Positions 39,664 through 50,469 of a stretch of 64,000 nt of DNA are shown in pieces. Numbering within the stretch: position 1 is the stretch's first letter; each line of letters begins with the position of its first letter. The stretch is from Blastomyces gilchristii SLH14081 (taxonomy: Eukaryota; Ascomycota; Eurotiomycetes; Onygenales; Ajellomycetaceae), in the NCBI RefSeq assembly GCF_000003855.2, contig NW_003101681.1:2425893-2489892 (forward strand). The letters run 5' to 3'. The position numbers and the translations under genes are program-made. Under the pieces are notes generated by a model. The model was not told where the DNA came from. It did no database searches and saw only the letters and a list, made by a program, of their open reading frames with translations.

Positions 39664-40494
39664 TAAAACCAGAAGTAGTAGAAGTGAGAATCATAGAAAC
39701 AGAGATAGCAGAAGCAGAAGAATCAGACACAGAGACAAGTGTAGAAGATTAAGAGAGAATAGTAGAAGAAGAAGTAACAGAAGAAGCAGAGAAAGATATA
39801 AGAGACTCAGTTATACATAATATAGATAATTTCTTCATTATCATATTCTTCAAGTTCTTAATCAATGATTCAACATTGAGTTCACTATCATTAACAGACA
39901 CAGATCTGTCAATATGTTAAGATTCTATGTAAATAAAAATAAATATATTAGCATCTGTGTTTATATAAAATCATGTCAGAAAACACAATCAGAAACCTGC
40001 TGAGAAGAAAATAGTTAAGAGTGTATAAGAAGATGAAGAAGATGTATCATTTATAGTAGTACATTCTGATAATTATTAGAAGATAAATAAGTTCTGATCA
40101 TATTTCACAATGTATTACACTTACTGCTAATGAACTGCCTGATATAAGTACTATAAGAACACTTATTATAGAAATGAGAGGTCATCACTAGAAACATATA
40201 CAATGTAATAGATAAACAGATAGAAGGTGTTGAACAGAAGAAGAGACAGTAATCTGAGATGAGATAAGAGTAATATTCAATGATGACAATGATGAAGAAG
40301 ATAATTGAAGAATGAGAAAAGTTAGTAAATGATTGATATAATATAGTGAAAGTTTCTTTGTAAGAGTATATATAAGATACTAGCTGAATCAGAAATAGGT
40401 TACAAGATTGTGAATACTAGTGATATGCTAATCCGCATGAAGCTAGAACAGATGTTCTGGTTATATGAGTGTGACTGAATCTGGTGAGAGAGAA

Positions 40495-40681
40495 TGTAGT
40501 TCAGAAGAATGTACAGTAGTTCAGAAGAATGTATGACTGTTAAATAATAACACAGCTGCTTCTGAACTTACTTACAAGTGTAAAGAGGCCATAGCAGCCA
40601 CTAATTAATTTAGTGTATAATATATAAGAAGCCAGCGTACATCTGTAATTATATGCTGAGAGAAGGAACCTTTGAATCACA
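40495..40681 (+). repeat. E1a 3' LTR, mutated
   Basis: 187 bp, starting TGTAGTTCAGAAGAATGTAC and ending GAATCACA. It carries the same 21-bp tandem duplication as the 5' LTR. Almost every CpG and GG of the 5' LTR is changed. Confidence 0.93.
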
Positions 40682-41130
40682 GAAGACTTTGTCAATAATT
40701 ATATTAATATAAAGTTAATTCTTAAATTTAATAGAAATCTAGTATTGCTGTTCTCAATTCCTTGCAGAATCTATTAACTATTAAGATATTAAAACTAGAT
40801 TTAATATATCTTACTATACAGAGATCAAAGACTCAGTCAGATCTTGAGATATACTGATTTTATAGTTGTTAATGTGTTGTTATCTGCTGATTATGTATTA
40901 AATACTGTTGCTGAGGTATCTTTTTGTATCTTTCTGCTGAAGATAGGCCAGGTTGGATCAGATGATACATGAGTGGGACTTGGCGTTGATGTCTTGATAC
41001 ACGAAGACAGACAGGGTTTTCATGGAGGTTGCACTTCAGATGTGTCTGTTGATTATGTGCTCAATATTATTGCTGAGGTATCTTTTTGTATTTTTCTGCC
41101 GGGGATGGGCCAGATTGGGAAGGGCGGTAA
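40682..41130 (+). repeat. Repeat with a 163-bp tandem unit, right copy
   Basis: It matches 18763-19260, with units starting at about 40884 and 41046. It lies between E1a and the gene island. CpG, GG and CC rise from left to right (the last 90 bp reads GCCGGGGATGGGCC), so the mutation load fades at the island border. Confidence 0.8.
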
Positions 41131-42663
41131 CTATAGTTACCTAGGTAGGTAATAATGACCAAAGTTGTAAGATGCAAAACATAGTAGTTATATCTAACCA
41201 ATCCCACCCCACCTGCGTCTTCTTCTATTTATATACCCTCGTCTGGCCTCATCCATGCAAGTAGCCACATCCATCCCCCTTCTCACTGGGGCTGGAGTGT
41301 CTCTTAACCAGAAGCAATTGGCTGCCGTGTGCTGCCATATGTATGCTCGCTGGTTGTCCGGCCCACGGCATCCTGGAAGTTAAGCCCTAAGGAGTAAATA
41401 ATCAACTGAACCCCACGATGTTGTCATGTTCGAAGCAAGATCTCCCCGGCTCTGAGCATGGAACAGCCGGACTGAACGGATTATGGAGAGCTGGGGATGC
41501 CATCGACAAGGTGGACAGTTTCTGACAACTCCATAGTTAGTTTACTTGGCTTCTTCGAACAAAAAAGGCTTCCACCTGTTGTTCTCGTAGCCTCTAGTTA
41601 CATCCATCTCGAGATCGGTTGATTTCACCACAGCCTCGCAATCCACAACCACCCCCCAACCCCCGTCCCTGTCCTGTCCCTGTCCCTGTCCCCTTTATAT
41701 CTAACATTTGGCTTCTATTATTACTTTCTATCTGGTTTACACGGCGAGGGTTTCGACCAGTTCGTCTACCCGTCGCTAGCCTAGTCATGAATCCCGTTTG
41801 TGTCTTGTCCCCTGTCGCTTGTAGGAGACAACAGAGTTGCAGCAAGTCGACGACCGTGATCTAAGAATCTAAGACACTCTCGGATGGCCCTAGCAGTCTA
41901 TTTAGCAGCCTTTAGCAACCCCCAAGCCCCCCCCCTCAAAGACTCAACCACCAAGCAGCGTAATTTGTGCGCGGATTCAAATAAATTATAATAATGATGA
42001 AGCCCGGTCGGCAGAAATCGATGTTCTTGTAATCAGATTATTCTTACTATTATCCCATTTCTCTTCTGATTTCATTCTCACCCTCGGGTAATACTTGTCG
42101 TTTGTGCCCGCAAATGGTCTGAGACATTTTCCCTTCGCTCGTTCTGGTTGCCAGAAACCTCCTCTTGCCACACTGTTTGGCCGCTGAGAGAGTTCCAAGA
42201 TTGACTCCAGCAGCTGTCACAATTCAATTAGCGTGGGAGCCTCGTCTGAGATTCTGAGACCATTCCGGGCCGCCGCTTAGAAGACAAAGAGTCAAACCGA
42301 AGCGATTCCCCCCGCAGCAGGGCTCCTGTCATAAATAATATAATCGGTCGCATCCATCTTCCTCCCTCTCCTCCAGTCGCACAACTGACACAGTGCCGTT
42401 CTGCGTCGTCATTGTCACTCCCATAATTGCATCTGGCTCTGGCCCGGTATCACATTCTCTGCTTGCTGTGGCGGCGTGCCTGGCAGAGAAGATTCAGAGA
42501 AACGCTGGATGGGGGGGACTTGGCCTAGTCGGCGAACAAATCTTACCACGGGAAATCTGAAACTTTTCCAGTCTTCGGGGCACACTATCGCTTGGTACTT
42601 AAACACAAAACAAGAAAGAGTATTAAACGTTGGCCTCTGTGAACCAGAACATAGGCCTTCCGC
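41131..42663 (+). promoter_or_regulatory. Upstream region of the GH17 gene
   Basis: Normal-composition DNA without a credible gene. Visible elements are a CCAAT box near 41198 (TAACCAATCCC), a TATA-like TTTATATACC at about 41230, a CCCTGTCCCTGTCC pyrimidine repeat near 41670-41692, and C-rich runs near 41920. Short open frames on both strands (41594-41864, 42415-42928) lack family features and are treated as chance. Because of the 1.5-kb length, an untranslated RNA or a 5' UTR intron is possible but not shown. Confidence 0.5.
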
Positions 42664-44691
42664 ATGGCTTACCGTTACCACAATGACGCTGACGCTGGCT
42701 ACGATGCTCATGGCGGATCCATAGCTCGAAGCCGGGGGTCGCCGCAGACCTCGTCTCAACCTTCCTACTACGCCGACAATCCACACGCTTCCCCATCCTC
42801 TCATTCCTCCCATTCTCCCCATTCACCTCTCTCTGCCGCTCGTTTACACCCTGCCGCGCATCCAGATAGTGCCTATAGCAAGCTCCGAAAACAGCGACCA
42901 GGCGGATATCAGGATTCCCACACAACACCAGTGTCCCCAGTCTCTCCCGTTCACTATAACTTCCCTAGCCCTACGCCGCCTCCTCACGCCCAGAGAAGAC
43001 CGGCAGCCTCACGGGACACAGAATATACACAGTCCTCACAGACTACATCGAGAGTCGCTCCAGTAGGAGACAGCTGGGGTGCCGCAGCAGCTGCTGGCGG
43101 AATCGCGGGCACCGCTCTCGGAACAGCGCATTCGCCAAACGAGCACCAGCGCGGATTTGACACAATGCCAGGCGGACATGATAGCATTGGGCAAAACCAA
43201 TACTACTACGAATCGTCTAAACGTGGTGAGAACGGAAATACAATGGGTTCAGATCATCCTTACACCTCTGCGCCGCAGGACATGCCCCCAATGGGCTCTT
43301 CTCGATCTCCAGGCGGACAAGACCCTTACTCGTCAAATGTCGGCTTAGGTGCTTCCATGGATGGCACTGGACAAGTTACCCCAGGCCAAAGAAGCCTGTA
43401 CTCGAACAGCAATAATGGACATCAACAATATATCCAGTATGGAGGTGCTGGAGGATTCTACGATGACCCTTACCAAAGGTCTCATCATAACTCGTGGGGA
43501 CCTGTAAATGCCGAACCTATTAACCCTAATGATATCATCGATGACGGGGACGATGGTTTCATGCGAAAACCTCAGCGACGATCGATGCTAAGCCTTGGTA
43601 AAAATTCCAGTCATAACAGTCTCCCCGCTGCGGGTGCGGGAGGAGCTGTTGCAGGAGCTGCTGCAGGAAGAGCTCTGGCAAGCCTCCCAGCACGTGTTCA
43701 AGGTCAGACTACGGGTGGCCCTGACGGTGGTCCCGAATATGATGCTGTCTCTACTGAGAAGAGTGAATGGCTAAGTAATCAGAAACATGGGAACAAAATA
43801 ATGAAATGGATTGTGGGTATCATAATAGCGCTGGTAGTAATCGGGATCGTGGGCGGCATAGTTGGCGGTATTTTGGGTTCTCGAAACAGAAACTCGGGCG
43901 GCAGGGGTGGACAGTCCAGCGACGACGACCTGGCGACGCACGGGGACCTTAACAAAGATTCACCGGAAATCAAGGAGCTAATGGCAATGGAGGGCTTGTA
44001 CAAGGTTTTTCCAGGCATGGATTATACCCCTGGGGCACGCAATACCCGCTATGCCTCACTTACCCTCCTAGTCAAAACAACGTCACTCGCGACATGGCGG
44101 TTCTCTCCATGCTGACGAACACCGTACGGCTTTACGGTACAGACTGCAACCAGACACAGATGGTTCTCCACGCGATGCAGAGGCTGGAGCTGAAAGATAT
44201 GAAGCTTTGGCTGGGTGTCTGGATTGATAATAATGCCACCACCAACGACCGCCAGATGGAGCAGCTGTACGAGATCGTCCGAGAAACCAAAAACAAATCC
44301 GTCTTCATGGGTGTCATCGTCGGAAACGAAGTGCTTTACCGCGGCAAAAACTCCAACTCACCCCTAACCACCACCACCGCACTGGTAAAATACATGCAGG
44401 AAGTCAAGTCCCAGCTGAAATCTATGGGCGCCGATATGCCCGTTGCCACCTCTGATCTGGGCGATAACTGGACCCCCGAACTGGCCAAGGAAGCCGATGT
44501 CGTCATGGCGAATGTGCACCCATTCTTCGCAGGCGTGGCGGTCGACGAAGCGGCAAGTTGGGCATGGAGTTTCTGGCAGGATCAAAACGTAGCCCTGACG
44601 CGAGGCACAGATAAACACCACATCATTTCAGAAATCGGCTGGCCAGCGGGGAGGCAACACTGCTCTCTCAACCCGTCCAGACGAAGACTGC
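42664..44691 (+). CDS. btgC: Glucan endo-1,3-beta-glucosidase, GH17, BtgC type (partial, two frameshifts)
   Basis: The ATG at 42664 opens a frame with a Ser/Pro/Gly/Gln-rich cytosolic N-terminus of about 380 residues. A membrane segment follows (residues 382-405, [20 protein letters not shown]), then a GH17 catalytic domain starting [10 protein letters not shown]. This is the layout of fungal BtgC, a type II membrane enzyme that cleaves or remodels beta-1,3-glucan in the cell wall. The presumed acid/base Glu is in VGNEVLY (codon 44328) and the nucleophile in ISEIGWP (codon 44631). The frame shifts at a C4 run (44027-44030): one more C would let DYTP run on into WGTQYP. A second shift is likely at the G4 run 44648-44651. 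The C-terminus, about 100 residues in homologues, lies in the gap. The frameshifts are probably sequence errors near the gap. No intron is needed. Confidence 0.88.
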
Positions 44692-45511
44692 NNNNNNNNN
44701 NNNNNNNNNNNNNNNNNNNNNNNNNNNNNNNNNNNNNNNNNNNNNNNNNNNNNNNNNNNNNNNNNNNNNNNNNNNNNNNNNNNNNNNNNNNNNNNNNNNN
44801 NNNNNNNNNNNNNNNNNNNNNNNNNNNNNNNNNNNNNNNNNNNNNNNNNNNNNNNNNNNNNNNNNNNNNNNNNNNNNNNNNNNNNNNNNNNNNNNNNNNN
44901 NNNNNNNNNNNNNNNNNNNNNNNNNNNNNNNNNNNNNNNNNNNNNNNNNNNNNNNNNNNNNNNNNNNNNNNNNNNNNNNNNNNNNNNNNNNNNNNNNNNN
45001 NNNNNNNNNNNNNNNNNNNNNNNNNNNNNNNNNNNNNNNNNNNNNNNNNNNNNNNNNNNNNNNNNNNNNNNNNNNNNNNNNNNNNNNNNNNNNNNNNNNN
45101 NNNNNNNNNNNNNNNNNNNNNNNNNNNNNNNNNNNNNNNNNNNNNNNNNNNNNNNNNNNNNNNNNNNNNNNNNNNNNNNNNNNNNNNNNNNNNNNNNNNN
45201 NNNNNNNNNNNNNNNNNNNNNNNNNNNNNNNNNNNNNNNNNNNNNNNNNNNNNNNNNNNNNNNNNNNNNNNNNNNNNNNNNNNNNNNNNNNNNNNNNNNN
45301 NNNNNNNNNNNNNNNNNNNNNNNNNNNNNNNNNNNNNNNNNNNNNNNNNNNNNNNNNNNNNNNNNNNNNNNNNNNNNNNNNNNNNNNNNNNNNNNNNNNN
45401 NNNNNNNNNNNNNNNNNNNNNNNNNNNNNNNNNNNNNNNNNNNNNNNNNNNNNNNNNNNNNNNNNNNNNNNNNNNNNNNNNNNNNNNNNNNNNNNNNNNN
45501 NNNNNNNNNNN
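44692..45511. other. Assembly gap (820 N)
   Basis: A sized gap that removes the GH17 C-terminus, the stop codon and probably the start of the 3' UTR. Long open frames reported across it consist of N. Confidence 1.
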
Positions 45512-45960
45512 TTTTACCTCATTTTTTCTTCTATATATCCTATTCTCCCAGTCTCTGAGAGGCAGTTTCAGTTTTTCCTTTTCTCTCTCTTTTTTTTCCA
45601 ACTCTTCTTTCCTTAAGAGTGAGTTCTTTGATAACTTCTTCTTGCTTTATCTATATACTGTTTAATTATATTACTACTCTTACATACATACACTATCTGT
45701 ATGATCTATTGTTTTCATCTAGGCATTTGACTGCATATATGATTTTGCATCTTTTTTTCCTTATTTTCTTTTTGAATGTATTTTTTTCTGTTCTTTCCCT
45801 CTTCTTTAGTTTCATATTTTCCATACTTTCTTTTCGGCGAAATACCAGACCTATTTTAACAAGCAGCGGGAAAGACAGGAATGAAGGGGAAAAAAACTTT
45901 CCTTGAATATATGAAGAATGAAAGGAAATGAAAATGGAACTGAAAATGAGAAGGAATTAA
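45512..45960 (+). other. Region after the GH17 gene, 3' UTR and island border
   Basis: Pyrimidine-rich, T-run-rich DNA of intermediate GC. It contains a few CpGs until about 45890 (TTTTCGGCGAAATACC, AGCAGCGGGAAAG) and then passes into mutated repeat DNA at about 45960. The open frame 45619-45906 is low-complexity Phe/Leu/Ser and not credited. It is probably 3' UTR plus downstream spacer. Confidence 0.55.
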
Positions 45961-47425
45961 TAATGTCACATGGAATAAGATCAGTGTGTGTGATTGTCAT
46001 AAGCTTTTTCTCTTTTCTCTTCTTTGACTCTCTTATTATAGTCTAATCATGCTTTTACACACTTAATTCTGATGTGAGTGCATCACATCATAACAATTAA
46101 AGCAGTATAATAATAAAAGAATGTATTTTTATGTGAGAATTATATATAATAGATATAAACATTGCTTTCTTTAATATCTTCATCAGTAGCTTAGATATGA
46201 GTATGAAATAGAAAGATTAAAAATACTTAAATAATATAATAAATATAATGTTTTTTCATAAAAACAGCTAATTTTCTCAAATCTGAAAAACAGATCAAAA
46301 TTTTAATACAAAATTTGAATTTTCATAATAAAATATTGAAAAAGTATTTACTGTTTCAGAGCATGTTCAATTGCCTTTATAAACTCTTATAACTTACATG
46401 TAAAAAGTTAATATTAATGTAATATATGAAAGGTGTAAAGCTTACTTAATTAAAAAAGTTACTAGCTTGTAAGAAGTTATATAATAAAAGAATTAATAAG
46501 TCAGAATATATAATCTGTAGAATAGTTAAAGATTATATTAATAGATCTATCTATAAAGAGCTTAATATAGTGATAAGTCATATAATCTAGTAAGATTGCT
46601 AACCGTAATAACTGTAATAGTTAACACTTTCTCTCAAGATAACAGAAATCACATATAAAAACACTCAATTCATCAAGATAGTCTGTTAAAATCAAATATA
46701 AATAAACCTGTAAAATTAAGCATTTCTGACTTTTTCACCTGTAAGACCTAGCAAAATCATGAATTGCACAATATCACAGTGTTTAAGAATTTAGTAAGTT
46801 TATTCACTGTTATCTGAGTAATAGAAATATATTTCAAGTTGATAACTCTCTAATTCAACTGTCAATATAAAAAATGAAAATATGTGTTAATGTACTTTCT
46901 TCTAATTATAATAACTGTCATCTTTGTAAGATCTATAACACTCTTATTATCACTGAGAATTCATATCAGAGATGTGATAATAAAGTCAAGCTTAATCATA
47001 AGATTTCAGATTTATATTACTTTGCAGACTGTTTTACTAAGAGTTATATATTCAGTCTCATTAAAACTTAGAGATATACAAGATTACTTCACTGAATACT
47101 ATGAAATCAGAGTATCTGTATAAGTAATATCAGAATGTGTTTTCACTGCAAGATATTATAAGTAGTTCGTATTATATTAATATCACTGAATTATAAAATC
47201 AGCTTCTTTCTCAGATATTGAGAAATTATTAATATAAAATTCATTCTTTATCAGAGTCTTAATAATAACTATATTATTAAGATAGAAATCTTCAATATAA
47301 TATTTAATATATAAATAATATATTAACTCAATCTCTTTATTGAAATAATTAACGTTCATACTTAAATACTTAGTTAATTGATATAGATTCTTGACTTTCA
47401 ATTTCTCACTGAGTATACTTACTAG

Positions 47426-47931
47426 TAGACTGACCGTGTGACTGTGTCTGAGACCAGAATCAGATTTTTTAATAGTCTCATTATCAATTCGACTAATTTC
47501 ATTACACAGTTTTAACATTAGATAGTAGTTTCATACTGTCTCAGTGAGACTTACTATCTACTCTTATCACATTTTTCAAATGAGATCATGATTTTCACTT
47601 CTCAATTTAAATCATTTTTATTGCTTTAAATGACTTTAAATCTCATTTAAGTGTTATCAAAAAGTGTTACTTTTTAAAAAATTAAAAATAGTCTAAAAAA
47701 AACCTTAAAATGTCTAAAAATAGTAACTTTATGTCAAGAATGAAACTAAATGAAATCAAATGAAATCACTTTCTCATTTTTTTCAAGTCATGGTTTCATT
47801 TTAAGATCTCATATATAGTCACTTTGCATGTTTTTTTAATGACTAGTCTCAGTGAGATTCACATTAAGAAATGTATGAGACTAGATCAAATAAGATCAAA
47901 CATGAAATTCATGGTCTCAGCGGCCAGTCTA
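47426..47931 (-). mobile_element. hAT-type MITE copy 5 (506 bp)
   Basis: Starts TAGACTGACCG and ends CGGCCAGTCTA. The flanks CTTACTAG and CTCACTAG are an 8-bp duplication with one transition. The open frame 47183-47518 runs from the MITE into copia RT. Confidence 0.95.
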
Positions 47932-48080
47932 CTCACTAGTTAATTAACATTCTCAGAAACTTCCGATATAATGTTAAGATTATTAACATAGATTATTATA
48001 TATAGATGATATCTGAATATATAATATCAGAGTACTGAGTTATAGACACGGACTGCAAATTCAAGATCACTTAATAGAGC

Positions 48081-48458
48081 AGTTATTATTATTATTATTA
48101 TTATTATTCTTTCATTATACTTATATGCAAGCGGAGCTAATATGAGTCCTTACGTGATGTTAAATACAGGCCAAGTATTGATTATACAGGAGGAAATACA
48201 GGTGTTAAGATCACACTAAGATAACAAGAACATAGGAAATACAAAGAAGTGATAATTAAATACATGCAATAATAACTTTTCCTCTCAGAAACATAGAGCG
48301 ATTTGTTGAAGTGATTTGTACACCTCTGTATTTATTAGAAACCTGAGGTGCTTGAGTTCTGGATTTAATGTATTCCCTGCGGGTTTTGAACTCACATGTC
48401 TTGATTTCTCACATCAAGGCGCTATCAGGTGGCTGCATTAATCATTCAGTCACCGGGG
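48081..48458 (-). mobile_element. tRNA-derived SINE, copy B
   Basis: Reverse orientation: (TTA)n at its left end and the tRNA-like head at its right end (reading CCCCGGTGACTGAATGATTA on the minus strand). A degenerate duplication AATAGAGCAG / AATAGAGTAG flanks it. More mutated than copies A and C. Confidence 0.92.
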
Positions 48459-50469
48459 CAAAAAATAGAGTAGTTAAGTAATTATATTAGATCTTCACTG
48501 CAGAATTCAGACTGTATAAACTACTCTCAATCACACAGACAAGTGTTTTCAGTAAATCTGTCTTAAATTCAGTGAGTTATCTCATGTAGATCTTCTTAGT
48601 GAGGTACTTATATAGATATATCATTACTATATTTACTTAACAGAGTGTTTAACTGTGTTATACTACTATGATAGAAAGAATATGATTAGCAGTATCAGTG
48701 ATAATAGAAGTATAAATCTCTTCTCTAAAACTCTTTCTAAGTTAGTTATTATAAATCACTTAATATAATTTTCTAAGAATATTAATAGAATCAGTATTCA
48801 GATTTATAAATCTATCTTTCTTAAGAAATACTTAATAGTCTGAAGTAATTAATTTATTCTTCAGAACATTGAATCTTAGAATTAAACTTTATATCTTACA
48901 TCTCTTCAGATTAGTAATCTTGTATTATATAAACTTCTTTTAATAATCTTCTATTCTCTCTGATTAATATATAGCATTCTTATAGAATTTCAGAAGATTA
49001 CTTGTAACAGAGCTCAGAGTATAAGTAGTCAGTAATTTCACAAGCTGTAACTATGTAGAATTCAGATTATTAATGTTAGAAGCATCTTTATCATCAATCA
49101 GATAAATATCAGGTCTCAGTTTAATAATATAACTAATAAGTACTATAGATGTAACAGCTGATTCTGATTTTTCAGTGATTAAGAATCTCATATCACTACT
49201 AATAATAACCTTGTCAGATTCAGAATTTCATAGATAATAAATTGATATATCACTGAATTCAATAATATAATAGAAATCAGTATATAAAGAAAGCTTATTC
49301 ACAGGCTTCTGAGATTTATACAAGTAAATAAAGATCTCTGCACTTAATTAGTGAAAATGCCTCACATTCAGTGAGGTATTTGTAAGTGCATATTAAGAGA
49401 TCTTATATAAGCTTGAAATCACAGAAGTCTCTGTAGTAGAGAGTCAAAATTTTGAGTTGTAAAGAACTGTAAATATAAGAGTATTATTAATTATTGTAAT
49501 AACTGTCTCTAGAACATCTGTTCAGAACTTCTTAGAGAGATTAACTTTTATAAAAGCAGCTTTAACTCATTTCATAATAGTGTGAATCTCACACTCAGAA
49601 ATATTATCTTGATGTGATAAATGTAGTATCATTGATTCTCATTTGATATTATATAAATTTATAGCCACATGCATATATACAGACTGAAATACACTGTCAA
49701 TATCAGTCTGTAGAAAAGCAGGAACTGTATAACTGAGATTACTCATAAATCTGAGTCACAACTCAAAGTATTGAACAGTCTCATTCTTGCACTTTAAAAA
49801 ATATACTCAACAGTAGTAAGTAATATCACAGATAATAAGTATTCAGTATTTAATTCTCTGATGAAACTCTAAGAAGTAATCAGAGAGGTCTTTCAATATA
49901 TATTTATTATCTACAAGATTAATATAGCTCTTCTCAATAAGTTGAATAGATCTAGATATCAGTGTTTTCAAATAATCTCATGTTATACCTGTCTTGACAC
50001 ACTCTTTATAAAAGAACTTAGTCTTAGAATCTTTAATTATAACTTCAGTATGAGAATTCTTGACTATAGCAGTTATAGTATTAGTGTGAATATGACTGAG
50101 ATTATAATACTAATTCAAAAGAGTCTTTGATATCTTTGATATCTGTGATTTCATATTCACAGAATCAATGTTATCAACAGTAGTAACAGTAGTGACAGAA
50201 AAATCAACTTTTTAGTCAAAATTATACTCATGAGATGTCATAATATACTTGACTATCTTGTTTAAATGATTAGAATTCTCATTAAACTTCTGTTCAGTGA
50301 TCTTATAAATGTTATTCTGAGTAATCTGAACTGTGTGAAAAATGACATCATTCAGAGCTCTGCAAATGAAAAGTGAGAGAATAGTGAAAGATAATATAAA
50401 TTAAAACCTCTGATCTTTAAGCTTTGTAAATGAGAGCAGATTAACTGTAATATTAGAAATATAGTGAAC

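Larger units (their letters stand above)
30660..40100 (+). pseudogene. E1a third ORF after pol, interrupted by E3b
   Basis: From about 30660 to 31375 one frame runs 235 codons with only seven stops (five TGA, two TAG). It contains an acidic stretch (KTEIKETEEEEDTELNK) and the open segment 31096-31377. A coding-like frame continues to about 31660. After a probable frameshift, codons ending ...AEMIK at 31850 join exactly to PEVVEVR at 39669 once E3b and one TAAAA copy are removed. A Glu-rich segment follows (IIETEIAEAEES) to about 39820, with weaker coding signal to about 40100. I recognise no family. The place between integrase and the 3' LTR is where some Ty3 elements carry extra genes. The 123-codon antisense frame at 30696-31067 is probably its shadow. 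Confidence 0.6.
24647..40681 (+). mobile_element. E1a: Ty3/gypsy element with a third ORF, split by E3b
   Basis: LTRs of 187 bp lie at 24647-24833 and 40495-40681. The flanks share GAAG (24643-24646 and 40682-40685), a 4- or 5-bp target duplication. The interior has gag, protease, RT, RNase H, integrase and a further coding region after pol. The chromovirus E3b with its TAAAA duplication is inserted at 31851-39668. Removing it leaves about 8.2 kb. No chromodomain was seen after integrase, so this is a different lineage from E2 and E3. No clear primer-binding site starts with TGG after the LTR. Confidence 0.92.
46760..49420 (-). pseudogene. Copia integrase, RT and RNase H remnant
   Basis: On the minus strand: a GAG-preintegrase/integrase start near 49400-49050 (CEAFSLIKC, then SQKPVNKLSLYTDF); RT C-terminal part at 47425-47060 (KVKNLYQLTKYLSMNVNYF for the family's LGxA-FLGM block, then YIEDFYLNN, and AVKTHSDITYT for the TRPDI motif); RNase H with NETEYITLSKTVCK at about 47050 and SDNKSVIDLTKM at about 46940; and a C-terminal INLKYISITQ..VNKLTKFLN near 46830. 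These are hallmark copia motifs. The MITE interrupts the RT just before the first RT block listed. Stops and frameshifts are present. Confidence 0.82.

Noticed and set aside
41340..41480. 5S rRNA-like words (GGAAGTTAAGCCC)
   Set aside because: Only a short resemblance; the rest does not follow 5S rRNA and no paired ends are seen.
42415..42928. Minus-strand open frames of 135 and 101 codons overlapping the GH17 start
   Set aside because: They are antisense to well-supported coding sequence and show no domain or start context.
44582..45665. Long open frames across the N gap on both strands
   Set aside because: Their length consists of N; only the GH17 part before the gap is real.
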